This document shows positions 25,766 to 34,265 of a stretch of 53,553 nucleotides of DNA, one piece after another. This stretch comes from Nitrospirota bacterium (GTDB lineage: Bacteria; Nitrospirota; Leptospirillia; Leptospirillales; Leptospirillaceae). The DNA lies in assembly GCA_027314645.1 (NCBI GenBank), contig DAHVAL010000012.1, positions 1-53,553 of the forward strand. The letters run 5' to 3'. The position numbers were made by a program, and so were the translations under genes. The notes under the pieces are model-generated. The model did not search any database, was not told where the DNA came from, and worked only from the letters and a program-made list of their open reading frames with translations. Position 1 is the first letter of the stretch; every line of letters begins with the position of its first letter.

Positions 25766-27610
25766 GTGAAGGTCCAGGTGAGAGGATCGTCTTTGGCAGG
25801 CTCTGTCCTTCTCCTTGGCGGGTTGCTTTTTTCGATCCTGCCTGCTTCCCGGGTCGGGGCCGCTCCGACGTCTGAGGGCCGTCCGCAAGGAGCGATTTCC
25901 TATTCGGACCTTTCCGCCCTTTCCGTCGTGGATCGCGTGGAGAGTGAACGGGAAGACCTGGCGCGGGTCACCACCGAAATAGAATTGCACTATGGGACCG
26001 TCAAGAGTCGATCGATCGCCAACGCCCTGAGGGGGATTGCGCGCTCTCTGACACCGTTTCTGCTCCATCCCGCTTTTCCCGTCGAGGTCATCTTGATCGA
26101 TGCAGACAAGCCGGCGGGATTTTATCTTGGAGGTGAGACGGTTGTCCTGACCCGCGGCCTGGTATTTTCCGGGCTCATTCACGATACCGATACCTTGGCC
26201 GGGATTATCGCCCTTCTTCTCTCCCGCCACGACCTCTTAGACGATTCCTCCGGCCAGTTTTTGTCCGGGCAAAAACTCATCCTCCGCCGGAACAGGGAAG
26301 CCAAAAATGCGGCCATGATCCTTTTGCGGTCCGGATATCATTACGGAGGGCTTGTCGAGGCCGTCCGGATCCTCGATACCCTCCGAAGCGGCCCGGACTG
26401 GTCCAAGACCATCGATTGGCTGATCCGTAACAAGGACCGGATCATTTCCGGAACCGCAGAACTCCAGGACGGCATTTCCTTGCTTCTCTCCGGGCGTCCG
26501 GCCGCCTCCGTCCCGTTTCTTGTCCGATACGCGGATACCTCGCCCCGTTCCATTGAAGGCCGATACTGGCTTGGACTCGCCTATTACCGGGATTACTTCA
26601 GAACGGTCCGGGTCGGACCCGAGACCTTCCTGTTTTCCGTCGATCCTCTTCCGGAAGAGACGTCGCTTCCGGCGAAGGAAGGGAAAAAGCGACGGTGGGA
26701 GCTTGATTTTGCTCGAACCATCTGGTCCGGAATCCTTCAAGATTCGCCGTCTTTTTCGCCGGCATGGAATGGGCTGGGGAGAATCGCTCTGATGGACGGT
26801 CATCCCCGAACCTCCCTCAAATTTTTTGGGAGGGCGGCGCACCTCAACCCTGATTCGCCATGGTATTCGGCGGATTATGCCTTGGGACTCTGGATGAGGA
26901 ACCACAAGGTCCTGGGGATCCGACGCTGGATGGACGCGACGAATCAAGCGGGGTACGATCCCCGCCTCATCTATGATCAGAGTATTCTCGCAAGGATGGG
27001 GGGGCCTCTTGAGCCCTTGGGCATCCAGCGGGTTATGAAGATGCCGGGATGGGAATTTGCGCGGGGCCTCCGGGGAAAAGGAAAGGAAAAAACGGAAAGC
27101 CGGCCAATTCCATCCTTTATCGGTCCGATTCTCCCGGCCCCGATCCTGCCGGGAGTGGATTCGATGCGTGTCAAAAGGGTGCTAGGGATACCGACGACGG
27201 CGCCCATCCATTCCCATCGCTACCTCATTTGGGATTACCGATTCAAATATTACCGACTGGCCTTTCGGGGAAAAACGCTCCGCCTTGCAGAATATTTCGG
27301 AAAAGTTCAGATGAAGCTTCCGGAATATCCGCCCCGGCCAATCTCGAAGACGTCGAGAAAATTTCCGGAGGACGATCCGGTTGAAGTCATTGCCTATGCG
27401 CGCATTGCCTTCCTCCGCTACCAAACGAGCAGACATCAATGGATTGTACAAAGGGTGGACAAGGTCCTCGACCGATTTATCGTGGTCTCCATCCGGCCGG
27501 ATGTTCCGGGGGGAATTTCTCCGGTCCGGTCGGCGTCGCCCAGGCCCCGCTCCGATCAAAATGGTCGGGGGAAGGGAAGGACACTGCCTCCCGGCGGGCT
27601 GGGCCAGTGA
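25766..27610 (+). CDS. Exported M48-like protein lacking HExxH, with TPR-like region
   Basis: Secreted or periplasmic protein of 614 aa. A signal peptide (basic start, hydrophobic stretch to about residue 28, SRVGAA) is followed at about 100-155 by an M48-peptidase-like segment: VEVILIDADKPAGFYLGG and VVLTRGLVFSGL. Where M48 enzymes have HExxH this protein reads LLLSRH, so the zinc site is broken. Residues about 325-385 look like TPR helices (SPAWNGLGRIALMDG). The C-terminal 60 residues are Pro/Arg-rich. GTG 25766 is close to its Shine-Dalgarno; GTG 25778 may be the true start. Possibly a BepA-like chaperone that has lost protease activity; this is inference. Confidence 0.72.
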   Translation: MKVQVRGSSLAGSVLLLGGLLFSILPASRVGAAPTSEGRPQGAISYSDLSALSVVDRVESEREDLARVTTEIELHYGTVKSRSIANALRGIARSLTPFLLHPAFPVEVILIDADKPAGFYLGGETVVLTRGLVFSGLIHDTDTLAGIIALLLSRHDLLDDSSGQFLSGQKLILRRNREAKNAAMILLRSGYHYGGLVEAVRILDTLRSGPDWSKTIDWLIRNKDRIISGTAELQDGISLLLSGRPAASVPFLVRYADTSPRSIEGRYWLGLAYYRDYFRTVRVGPETFLFSVDPLPEETSLPAKEGKKRRWELDFARTIWSGILQDSPSFSPAWNGLGRIALMDGHPRTSLKFFGRAAHLNPDSPWYSADYALGLWMRNHKVLGIRRWMDATNQAGYDPRLIYDQSILARMGGPLEPLGIQRVMKMPGWEFARGLRGKGKEKTESRPIPSFIGPILPAPILPGVDSMRVKRVLGIPTTAPIHSHRYLIWDYRFKYYRLAFRGKTLRLAEYFGKVQMKLPEYPPRPISKTSRKFPEDDPVEVIAYARIAFLRYQTSRHQWIVQRVDKVLDRFIVVSIRPDVPGGISPVRSASPRPRSDQNGRGKGRTLPPGGLGQ

Positions 27611-27659
27611 AGAGGGGTGGAATCGATCGTTCCCAAAGAGTTGCGGAAAGGAGTCTCGA

Positions 27660-28016
27660 GTGAAAAGGAGTGCCCGATTGTCACGGATCGGTGGTGGGAT
27701 GGTCCTTCTTGCCCTGGTGGCGGCGATAGGACCCTTGGCCTCCGGGTGGGCAGACGGAGAGGGGGGCAAGAGGATTTACCTTGCACGCTGCCAATCCTGC
27801 CATGGTGTCCATGGAGACGGGAAAGGCCCCAAGGCCCGGGGGCTTGTTCCTCCTCCCCCGGACTTTACCGACCCCTCCTATTGGCAGAACAAGACGGATC
27901 CGTACCTTTTCCACGTGATCCAGAATGGGATGGGGGCGATGCCCGGCTGGTCGGACACGCTCTCGCCGGACAGCATCGAAGACGTGCTCTCCTATATCCG
28001 GACCTTCCGCCCCTGA
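27660..28016 (+). CDS. Small class I cytochrome c (exported)
   Basis: Periplasmic monoheme cytochrome c of 118 aa. A hydrophobic signal sequence spans about residues 12-31. The heme motif CQSCH is at about 45-49, followed by GVHGDGKGP, and the distal methionine probably lies in GMGAMPGW near residue 91. The GTG at 27660 has AAAGGAG 8 bases upstream. It lies downstream of the M48-like gene and converges on the ferredoxin gene with a gap of 7 bases. Electron partner unknown. Confidence 0.9.
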   Translation: MKRSARLSRIGGGMVLLALVAAIGPLASGWADGEGGKRIYLARCQSCHGVHGDGKGPKARGLVPPPPDFTDPSYWQNKTDPYLFHVIQNGMGAMPGWSDTLSPDSIEDVLSYIRTFRP

Positions 28017-28023
28017 TTTTTTC

Positions 28024-28359
28024 TTATGAAAAGGCAGGGGCGCCGGGATTCGGGATCTGGAGTTCGGACACGATCCGCCCTTCCAAAAGGTGTTCCTTCA
28101 TGATGCGGGAGATTTCCTCCCGATTGGTGATCCGATAGTAAATGCCATCGGGATAGACGGCGAGAACGGGACCCTGTTCACAGGCATCGAGGCAGCCGGA
28201 ACGGTTGGCCCTGAAAGGACCCGGGACTCCCGCCTTTTTGGCTTCTTCCTTCACGATGTCGAGGAGGGGGGTCGCCCCTCGTCCCTGGCAGGATCCGCGG
28301 GGATGGTCGGGCGGACGTTCGTTCGTGCAAAGGAACAGGTGGTATCGATAACGGCTCAT
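28024..28359 (-). CDS. Thioredoxin-like [2Fe-2S] ferredoxin
   Basis: Shethna-type ferredoxin, 111 aa, with thioredoxin fold. Cluster cysteines are seen as CTNERPPDHPRGSC near the N-terminus and SGCLDACEQGP in the middle. The family carries electrons in cytosolic redox reactions or stabilises other Fe-S enzymes. ATG at 28359 has AAGGAG 5 bases before it. An upstream 76-codon frame ends in the ATGA overlapping this start. Confidence 0.92.
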   Translation of the reverse strand: MSRYRYHLFLCTNERPPDHPRGSCQGRGATPLLDIVKEEAKKAGVPGPFRANRSGCLDACEQGPVLAVYPDGIYYRITNREEISRIMKEHLLEGRIVSELQIPNPGAPAFS

Positions 28360-28586
28360 GGCGCTCCTTCCGTGACGGACAAATCGGACATGACGGCTCT
28401 CCCCGAAGGATCAGACAGAAGTCGCCCCGCATTTCTGGCCTCCGGGCGCAAAAGGAACCCAGGCAACACAGGAGGAATCTCATTCCAAGCCCGGGCAACT
28501 CTCCTTCGTCCCACCGCAGGCCAGGAGTGTTCTTCATCATACCTCAGGCGGGTTTTCCGGACAAAGTGACGGATTGTGCCAGTCAT
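28356..28586 (-). CDS. Possible small basic protein or leader ORF upstream of ferredoxin
   Basis: A 76-codon frame whose TGA overlaps the ferredoxin ATG (ATGA), the coupling geometry used throughout this window. The predicted product is Arg-rich with no recognisable domain. No Shine-Dalgarno precedes its ATG, and a candidate promoter lies inside it (28536-28564), so it may be only a fortuitous frame in the leader. Confidence 0.22.
   Translation of the reverse strand: MTGTIRHFVRKTRLRYDEEHSWPAVGRRRVARAWNEIPPVLPGFLLRPEARNAGRLLSDPSGRAVMSDLSVTEGAP
28536..28564 (-). promoter_or_regulatory. Candidate promoter for the ferredoxin gene
   Basis: On the - strand TTGTCC, 17-base spacer, TATGAT. It would leave a leader of about 170 bases before the ferredoxin ATG. 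Confidence 0.4.
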
Positions 28587-28599
28587 GATGGTCGCTTGT

Positions 28600-28628
28600 T
28601 TGCAGGTCGATCGGTAATTTGAGATAAT
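28600..28628 (+). promoter_or_regulatory. Candidate promoter for the aspartate-family operon
   Basis: GATAAT (28623-28628) is a 5/6 -10 match; TTGCAG (28600-28605) lies 17 bases upstream. A leader of about 90 bases precedes the aminotransferase start. I saw no transcription attenuator in it. Confidence 0.35.
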
Positions 28629-28723
28629 CCAAGGACGTGGTACTCTGGATTTTCATGACCAAAAGGCACCCTTAAAATGGTTCCTGGTGTGAGCCCTTAA
28701 CCCCGGAAGGCCATGCTCTCAAA

Positions 28724-29926
28724 ATGATGGAATTCAAGCGAATCACCCAGCTTCCTCCCTATGTATTCAGCGCTGTCAATGATATGAAGTTGGCTGCCCG
28801 CCGAAGGGGGGAAGATATCATCGATCTTGGAATGGGAAACCCGGACCTTCCCACCCCCGCTCCTATTGTGGACAAAATGGTGGAAGCCGTTCGCAACCCG
28901 CGGAACCACCGCTATTCGACCTCGAAAGGCATTCCCAGGCTCAGGGAAGCCATTGCGGCGTGGTATGCCCGGAGGCATCAGGTCACGCTCGATCCCGACA
29001 CCGAGGCGGTTGTCACGATCGGCTCAAAAGAAGGGATTGCGCACCTGGCCCTGGCGACGATCGATCCCGGTGACCGGGTCCTGGTTCCGAACCCTTCCTA
29101 TCCCATCCATGCCTTTAGCTTTGTTCTGGCCGGGGCGACGGTGAGCCACTATCCCATGATTCCGGGACGGGATGTCTGGAACGATCTCCTGGAGGCACTG
29201 GAGCGCGCCGAAGGGCCGATAAAAGCGGTTCTTCTCTGCTACCCCCACAACCCCACCGCTTTGACTGTTCCGGAAGGGTTTTTTGAGAAAATTGTGGCCC
29301 TGGCGCAGGAGCGGAATTTTTTTGTGATCCATGACCTTGCCTACGCCGACATCACCTTCTGCGGGTACAAGGCTCCGTCGTTTCTTTCGACCCCTGGGGC
29401 CAAGGAGGTCGGCATCGAATTCTACACCCTGTCGAAATCGTACAACATGCCCGGATGGCGGGTCGGGTTCTGTGTCGGAAACAAGACCATCGTGAATGCC
29501 CTGACCCGACTCAAAAGCTATCTCGATTACGGGACATTCCAGCCGATTCAGATTGCGAGCATCATCGCCTTAAACCAAATGGACCACTTCCCCCGACAGA
29601 TCGCCGATGTCTATGAAAAGCGGTGCCATGTTCTCGTCGATGGGCTGGTCAGGGCGGGGTGGGATGTGTCGATGCCGAAGGGGTCCATGTTTCTGTGGGC
29701 GAAGATTCCCCCGCAATGGGAGTCGATCGGCTCCCTTGAATTTTCCAAGCTCCTGATGTCCGATGCTCAAGTGGGGGTTTCTCCCGGCATCGGGTTCGGT
29801 TCGATGGGAGACGATCACGTGCGATTTGCGCTTGTCGAGAATGAAAGCCGTATCCGGCAGGCAACGATGAATATTCGCCGGTTTTTAGCGAGAAGCCGAC
29901 CGGGAATGGAAGAGGTGCATTCATGA
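28724..29926 (+). CDS. Class I/II PLP aminotransferase, AlaC-like
   Basis: 400-aa fold-type I aminotransferase. It has GMGNPDLPTP near residue 38, YSTSKGIPRLREA, PNPSYPIH, NPTALTVP, the Asp of HDLAYADITF and the PLP lysine in TLSKSYNMPGWRVG near residue 239. The pattern is that of AlaC-type alanine/glutamate or aspartate-family aminotransferases. First gene of the operon leading to hom, thrC and lysC, so a role in supplying or balancing aspartate/alanine/2-oxobutyrate-family amino acids is likely. ATG at 28727 is an alternative start. The stop overlaps the next gene (ATGA). Confidence 0.9.
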   Translation: MMEFKRITQLPPYVFSAVNDMKLAARRRGEDIIDLGMGNPDLPTPAPIVDKMVEAVRNPRNHRYSTSKGIPRLREAIAAWYARRHQVTLDPDTEAVVTIGSKEGIAHLALATIDPGDRVLVPNPSYPIHAFSFVLAGATVSHYPMIPGRDVWNDLLEALERAEGPIKAVLLCYPHNPTALTVPEGFFEKIVALAQERNFFVIHDLAYADITFCGYKAPSFLSTPGAKEVGIEFYTLSKSYNMPGWRVGFCVGNKTIVNALTRLKSYLDYGTFQPIQIASIIALNQMDHFPRQIADVYEKRCHVLVDGLVRAGWDVSMPKGSMFLWAKIPPQWESIGSLEFSKLLMSDAQVGVSPGIGFGSMGDDHVRFALVENESRIRQATMNIRRFLARSRPGMEEVHS

Positions 29927-30606
29927 ATATCGTTCGGACTTCTAAGAGGCGCATTAAAAAGGGAACCTCCCTATTTTTCGGGGCAATCATGGCCTGGGCG
30001 CTGGTGACTCCGACTCATGCAATGGCATGGAGCTGGCAATTGGGAACGACCCAAGAGACCATCCTCGGGATCTTCAAAAAGGGGGACCCCGGTCTCGCAC
30101 CGAGAAAAGGGGCGTCCACCGAACTTCCGTGCGGCATCTACACCGATTATGACGCTCATCCGACCGATCGATTTCTTTTCTACTCCCCGACAAAGCTTCC
30201 CAACGGCCGGATGTCCCCGGAGTTCCAGTTCGAATTTCGGAGGAACACGCTTCAGGCCGTTCTCGTGACGGCCCCCTTTCAAGGGATCAAGTCCGATCCG
30301 ACCTGGCGGCTTCGGGATATTCTCCCGGTCGCGCTCCAGGGTGTGCCTCCCCGCATCATACACGCGGGTGTTCTCTCCCAGGCCAAGGGGATCAATCTCC
30401 CCAAAGATGCCGTCCTTATTTGGGATTACCCGGGAAGTGGTGGAAAGGTCCGAGAACTCCAAGTCCTCGTCTACAATGCCGATCTGTCCCCGGACTACCT
30501 TCCGGACGCACCGGTTGCGGCCTACCTGCGAGCCTACCGTGACGTTCTTCTAGACGAGGGGAAAACCATCCCGCTCCCGATGTCCAATCCATTCATGAAA
30601 TATTAA
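29923..30606 (+). CDS. Secreted protein of unknown function in amino-acid operon
   Basis: I do not recognise this 227-aa protein. A basic N-terminus (KRRIKKG) and hydrophobic stretch at about 16-33 ending THAMAWS predict a Sec signal peptide. The mature part is about 190 residues, has a single Cys and no known motif. It is coupled to the aminotransferase by ATGA and lies 25 bases before hom. Why an exported protein sits within a cytosolic biosynthetic operon is unexplained. Confidence 0.8.
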   Translation: MNIVRTSKRRIKKGTSLFFGAIMAWALVTPTHAMAWSWQLGTTQETILGIFKKGDPGLAPRKGASTELPCGIYTDYDAHPTDRFLFYSPTKLPNGRMSPEFQFEFRRNTLQAVLVTAPFQGIKSDPTWRLRDILPVALQGVPPRIIHAGVLSQAKGINLPKDAVLIWDYPGSGGKVRELQVLVYNADLSPDYLPDAPVAAYLRAYRDVLLDEGKTIPLPMSNPFMKY

Positions 30607-30631
30607 TCACCCCTTACCTAAGGATGTTCGT

Positions 30632-31981
30632 TTGTTGACTCACAACGAAAAAAATTCCCCCGTCCGGGTGGGAATCGTGGGACTTGGGACGGTTGGCCAG
30701 GGATTTCTGCGCCTTCTCCTGACGAACCAGGATCTTTACCGGCAACGCCTGGGGTTCCCCCTCCAGCTGGGAGGAGTCTGCGAAAGAAATCACTCGATCC
30801 TGCAGTCTCTTGCCCTGCCTTCGGATTGCCTTGTCTTTTCCAGTTGGGAGGACATGGTCAAGGACCCTCGCATCACCCTGGTGGTGGAACTCATCGGAGG
30901 AATTGAGCCCGCCAGGTCCCTCATTCTTGCGGCGATGAAATCGGGGAAGTCGGTCGTGACCGCCAATAAGGCCCTGCTGGCCCAGCACGGGGAGGAGATT
31001 TTTGGTGCCGCGGCCTCTCAAGGCGTTGACCTTGGATTCGAGGCGGCGGTGGGAGGGGGCATTCCCATTTTGCGGACTCTCCGTGAAAGTCTGGCGGGGG
31101 ACAGGATTCTGAAACTTGCGGGAATCATCAACGGCACGGCGAATTACATCCTCACCCGGATGAGCAGGGAGGGGCTTGAATTTGAAACCGTCCTGGCGGA
31201 GGCCCAGCGTCTGGGATATGCAGAGGCGGACCCGACCTTTGATATCGATGGTGTCGACTCGGCGCACAAGGTGGCCATTCTCGCCATGATGGCCTTCGGC
31301 TCCCCGATCAGACTGGAAGAAATCCCGGTGGAGGGAATTCGCCACATCAAGCCGATCGACCTCGAGTTCGGGCGGGAGTTCGGGTACGTCCTTAAGCTTT
31401 TGGGGATCGCGGTCGACCACGGGGACTCCATCGATATCCGGGTCCACCCATCCTTTCTCCCGGAAAACAGCCTCCTTGCGGAAGTGGATGGAGTCTTTAA
31501 TGCCATCGAGCTTTCGGGGCAGTTTCTGGGGTCCCTTCTTCTCTATGGGCGGGGGGCCGGAGGCGACCCGACGGCGACGGCCGTCATGGGGGACGTCATG
31601 GAATGTGCCCGGGGAATCCAGCATGCGTCTCGGGGGCAGGTCCCGGCCCTGGGATTTCACGTGGCGGACCGGGTCCGTAAATCCCTGAGGCCCCTTTCGG
31701 CGATCTATTCGGAATACTATCTCCGCTTCATGGCTCAGGATCAGCCGGGGACACTGTCCTATCTTTCCGGGGTCCTGGGGGAGCGGGGGATCAGTATCGA
31801 ATCGGTGATCCAGAAGGGCCGGCAGAGTGGAGGCTCCGTTCCGGTGGTCGTCACGACCCACCGCGCCACTGAATCCCAGATACGGAACGCCCTTTCCGTG
31901 ATCGATGCGTCGGACCACGTGACTGAAAAGACCGTCGTCATTCGGATTGAGGATGTGTCGATGGAGGGTCCCCTGTCGTGA
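30632..31981 (+). CDS. hom: Homoserine dehydrogenase
   Basis: Reduces aspartate semialdehyde to homoserine. The 449-aa protein has an N-terminal Rossmann domain (GIVGLGTVGQGF near residue 14), NKALLAQHG, GIINGTANYILTRM and DPTFDIDGVDSAHK, then a C-terminal ACT domain (about 370-440: QPGTLSYLSGVLGERGISIESV) for allosteric control. Start is TTG (30632) with AAGGA 8 bases upstream; a second TTG follows directly. The stop overlaps thrC. Confidence 0.95.
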   Translation: MLTHNEKNSPVRVGIVGLGTVGQGFLRLLLTNQDLYRQRLGFPLQLGGVCERNHSILQSLALPSDCLVFSSWEDMVKDPRITLVVELIGGIEPARSLILAAMKSGKSVVTANKALLAQHGEEIFGAAASQGVDLGFEAAVGGGIPILRTLRESLAGDRILKLAGIINGTANYILTRMSREGLEFETVLAEAQRLGYAEADPTFDIDGVDSAHKVAILAMMAFGSPIRLEEIPVEGIRHIKPIDLEFGREFGYVLKLLGIAVDHGDSIDIRVHPSFLPENSLLAEVDGVFNAIELSGQFLGSLLLYGRGAGGDPTATAVMGDVMECARGIQHASRGQVPALGFHVADRVRKSLRPLSAIYSEYYLRFMAQDQPGTLSYLSGVLGERGISIESVIQKGRQSGGSVPVVVTTHRATESQIRNALSVIDASDHVTEKTVVIRIEDVSMEGPLS

Positions 31982-33045
31982 TGAAGACATCCTGGCGTGG
32001 AATCATTGCGGAGTACGCCTCATTTTTCGGATTTCCCGCGCCCGGGGACGCTGTGACTCTCCAGGAAGGAGGGACCCCGCTCATACCTCTGGAAACAATC
32101 GCCCGGGAAATTCCTGTCCCTGTCAGACTTTGGGCGAAATTCGAAGGGGCCAATCCCACCGGAAGCTTTAAGGACAGAGGCATGACCCTCGCCGTTTCCA
32201 GGGCCGTCAAAAAAGGAGCCCGCGCCCTCATCTGCGCGTCGACGGGCAATACCTCCGCCTCGGCCGCGGCCTATGGAGCCCGGGCCGGCCTTCGGGTCTT
32301 TGTGGTCATTCCCGATGGAAAGATCTCGCGCGGAAAGCTTGCCCAGGCCATTGTCCACCATGCCACGGTCATTCAGGTCGAAGGACTGTTCGATCACGCC
32401 CTCCAGATCGTTCGCGAGGTGGCGGAATCCCATCCGGTCGCCCTCGTCAATTCAATCAACCCGGATCGGCTGGAAGGGCAGCGTTCGGTGGCGTTCGAAA
32501 TCATAGATCAATTGGGGGAGGCCCCCGACTTTCATTTTTTGCCTGTGGGAAATGCGGGAAACATTACCGCGAGCTGGGCCGGATACATGGCCTACAAGGA
32601 TGCAGGCCGCCTGACGACCCTTCCGAAGATGATGGGAGTGCAGGCGGAAGGGGCCGCCCCGATCGTTCTGGGGCATATTGTCGAAAAGCCTGAAACTCTT
32701 GCCTCTGCCATTCGAATCGGTAATCCTGCCTCATGGCAGGGAGCCATTTCCGCCGCCCGGGAGTCTGCAGGAACAATCCTGGCCGTGTCCGACAGCGAAA
32801 TTCTTGAGGCCTACCATCTGCTTGCCGCGAAAGAGGGCGTATTCTGCGAGCCCGCGTCGGCCGCATCACTGGCAGGAGTGTTGAAGCGGGCCCGTTCCGG
32901 GGGATTTATCGGCGGGGAACGGATTGTTTGCACCCTTACGGGACATGGGCTCAAGGATCCGGATACCGTCTTTCGCACCTCTCCTCCGGAGATACGGGTG
33001 CCCGCCCGCAAAGAGGAAGTTCTTTCCATCCTGGGGTTCACGTGA
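31978..33045 (+). CDS. thrC: Threonine synthase
   Basis: PLP enzyme converting O-phosphohomoserine to threonine. At 355 aa it is the short class of ThrC. PLP lysine is in NPTGSFKDRGM (about residue 63); phosphate-binding loop is in the VGNAGNITA segment. GTG at 31978 or ATG at 31981, both overlapping hom. Needs phosphohomoserine, yet no GHMP-type thrB is present; the next gene probably fills that role. Confidence 0.94.
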   Translation: MMKTSWRGIIAEYASFFGFPAPGDAVTLQEGGTPLIPLETIAREIPVPVRLWAKFEGANPTGSFKDRGMTLAVSRAVKKGARALICASTGNTSASAAAYGARAGLRVFVVIPDGKISRGKLAQAIVHHATVIQVEGLFDHALQIVREVAESHPVALVNSINPDRLEGQRSVAFEIIDQLGEAPDFHFLPVGNAGNITASWAGYMAYKDAGRLTTLPKMMGVQAEGAAPIVLGHIVEKPETLASAIRIGNPASWQGAISAARESAGTILAVSDSEILEAYHLLAAKEGVFCEPASAASLAGVLKRARSGGFIGGERIVCTLTGHGLKDPDTVFRTSPPEIRVPARKEEVLSILGFT

Positions 33046-34265
33046 ACGGAGGGCCCGGCGACAGGGATCTTCTCGTCATCTTGGACGGGCTGGCCGAACC
33101 GGTCTCCAAAAACGCCACGACGCTGGCGTCCGCAAAGACCCCGTTTCTCGACCGTCTCGCCGGCATGGGGGTTCTCGACCGGATCGATCCCCAAGATGGG
33201 GCCCTGGATCGGGACATCAGCTCGGAGCGCGGAATCTCGAGACTTCTTGGAATGTCCGCCCTCGAGGCGAGGGATTTTTCCAGAGGGTTTCTCCTGTCGC
33301 TCCTCTCCCGCCAAGACGCCTCAAGACACTGGTTTTTTTTGGCCACCCCGGTTTTTCTGGATCCGGAGGGTCGCCTGCTGCGGTTTGTCAACGCCCCTGC
33401 GAATGAGCATGCGTTTTGGACCGTCTTTCTCGAAGGTCTTTCAGGGCAGGAACCTTGGCGATTTCTTCCTGTCCGGGCCGCGGGAGGCCGGATCGACCGG
33501 ATGGTCGTGGCGTTTTCCCGGCCGTTGGGCTATTCCGGGTGTCCGCCCAGGCTTGGAGGGCGCTTTGAAACAGTTCCCGTCCTTCAAGATTTCTTCGAGT
33601 GGTTGAAAGGGGCGCTCCCGTCCCGTTGGACGGAGGACGACGATTCTTCCTGTGCCGTCAATGGTCTCTGGCTGTGGGGGGGAGGGGAGGACCACCGGGG
33701 TATTCCCCCTTCACGCCCCGACCGGCTTTTGGTCGGAGCGGCCCAACTTGTCCGGGCGTTGGGCCGCTTGAACGGGTTCCAGGTCCCCTCCCTTTCCCGT
33801 GCGACCGGGGACATCGACACCGACCTCGCTCAAAAGATGCGCCACATCGAACAAGGACTCCGCCGCGGGTGCCGCCGACTCGTCCTGCATCTCGAGGGCT
33901 TCGACATGGCGAGCCATCGGCGGGATCCGGCGGGAAAGAAAGCCTTTCTGGAAAAAACGGATCGCATGATCTTTTCCCGTCTCGTACAATGGGTGTGCGA
34001 GGATGTCTTGACATCTCTCTCCATCACGTCCGATCATCAAAGTTCTCCCGTTTCAGGCAACCATGAAGCCGGTTCCGTTCCTGCCCTCACGATCGATCGG
34101 CACCAGGAACGCAGGGCGAACGAACGAATGGGGCGGATGACGGAATGGTCGGTAAAGGATCTGCCGCTCACCCCCCTGGAGACATGGGCCCAAAGGTCGG
34201 GGAACGAATTGCACAGGGATGGCGGCGTCAATTCCGGAAAGGATCTATGTCTCGCATCGTCATGA
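33042..34265 (+). CDS. ApgM/alkaline-phosphatase-superfamily protein, probable homoserine kinase
   Basis: 407-aa member of the archaeal-type cofactor-independent phosphoglycerate mutase superfamily. N-terminal LLVILDGLAEP gives the first metal-binding Asp; SSERGISRLLGM aligns with the usual GSD-x-A-N-L-S-x-L-G, keeping the Ser but with Glu for Asp; HLEGFDMASHRRDP, TSDHQSSPVS and NHEAGSVP keep the metal-binding Asp, His and DH. A subfamily clustered with hom, thrC and lysC has been proposed as homoserine kinase in species lacking ThrB; position here (hom-thrC-this-lysC) fits exactly. Start GTG overlaps thrC; the divergent Ser loop makes this copy unusual. Confidence 0.78.
   Translation: MNGGPGDRDLLVILDGLAEPVSKNATTLASAKTPFLDRLAGMGVLDRIDPQDGALDRDISSERGISRLLGMSALEARDFSRGFLLSLLSRQDASRHWFFLATPVFLDPEGRLLRFVNAPANEHAFWTVFLEGLSGQEPWRFLPVRAAGGRIDRMVVAFSRPLGYSGCPPRLGGRFETVPVLQDFFEWLKGALPSRWTEDDDSSCAVNGLWLWGGGEDHRGIPPSRPDRLLVGAAQLVRALGRLNGFQVPSLSRATGDIDTDLAQKMRHIEQGLRRGCRRLVLHLEGFDMASHRRDPAGKKAFLEKTDRMIFSRLVQWVCEDVLTSLSITSDHQSSPVSGNHEAGSVPALTIDRHQERRANERMGRMTEWSVKDLPLTPLETWAQRSGNELHRDGGVNSGKDLCLASS

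Noticed and set aside
30614-31990. 458-codon - strand frame opposite hom.
   Set aside because: Complete antisense shadow of a clearly identified homoserine dehydrogenase gene.
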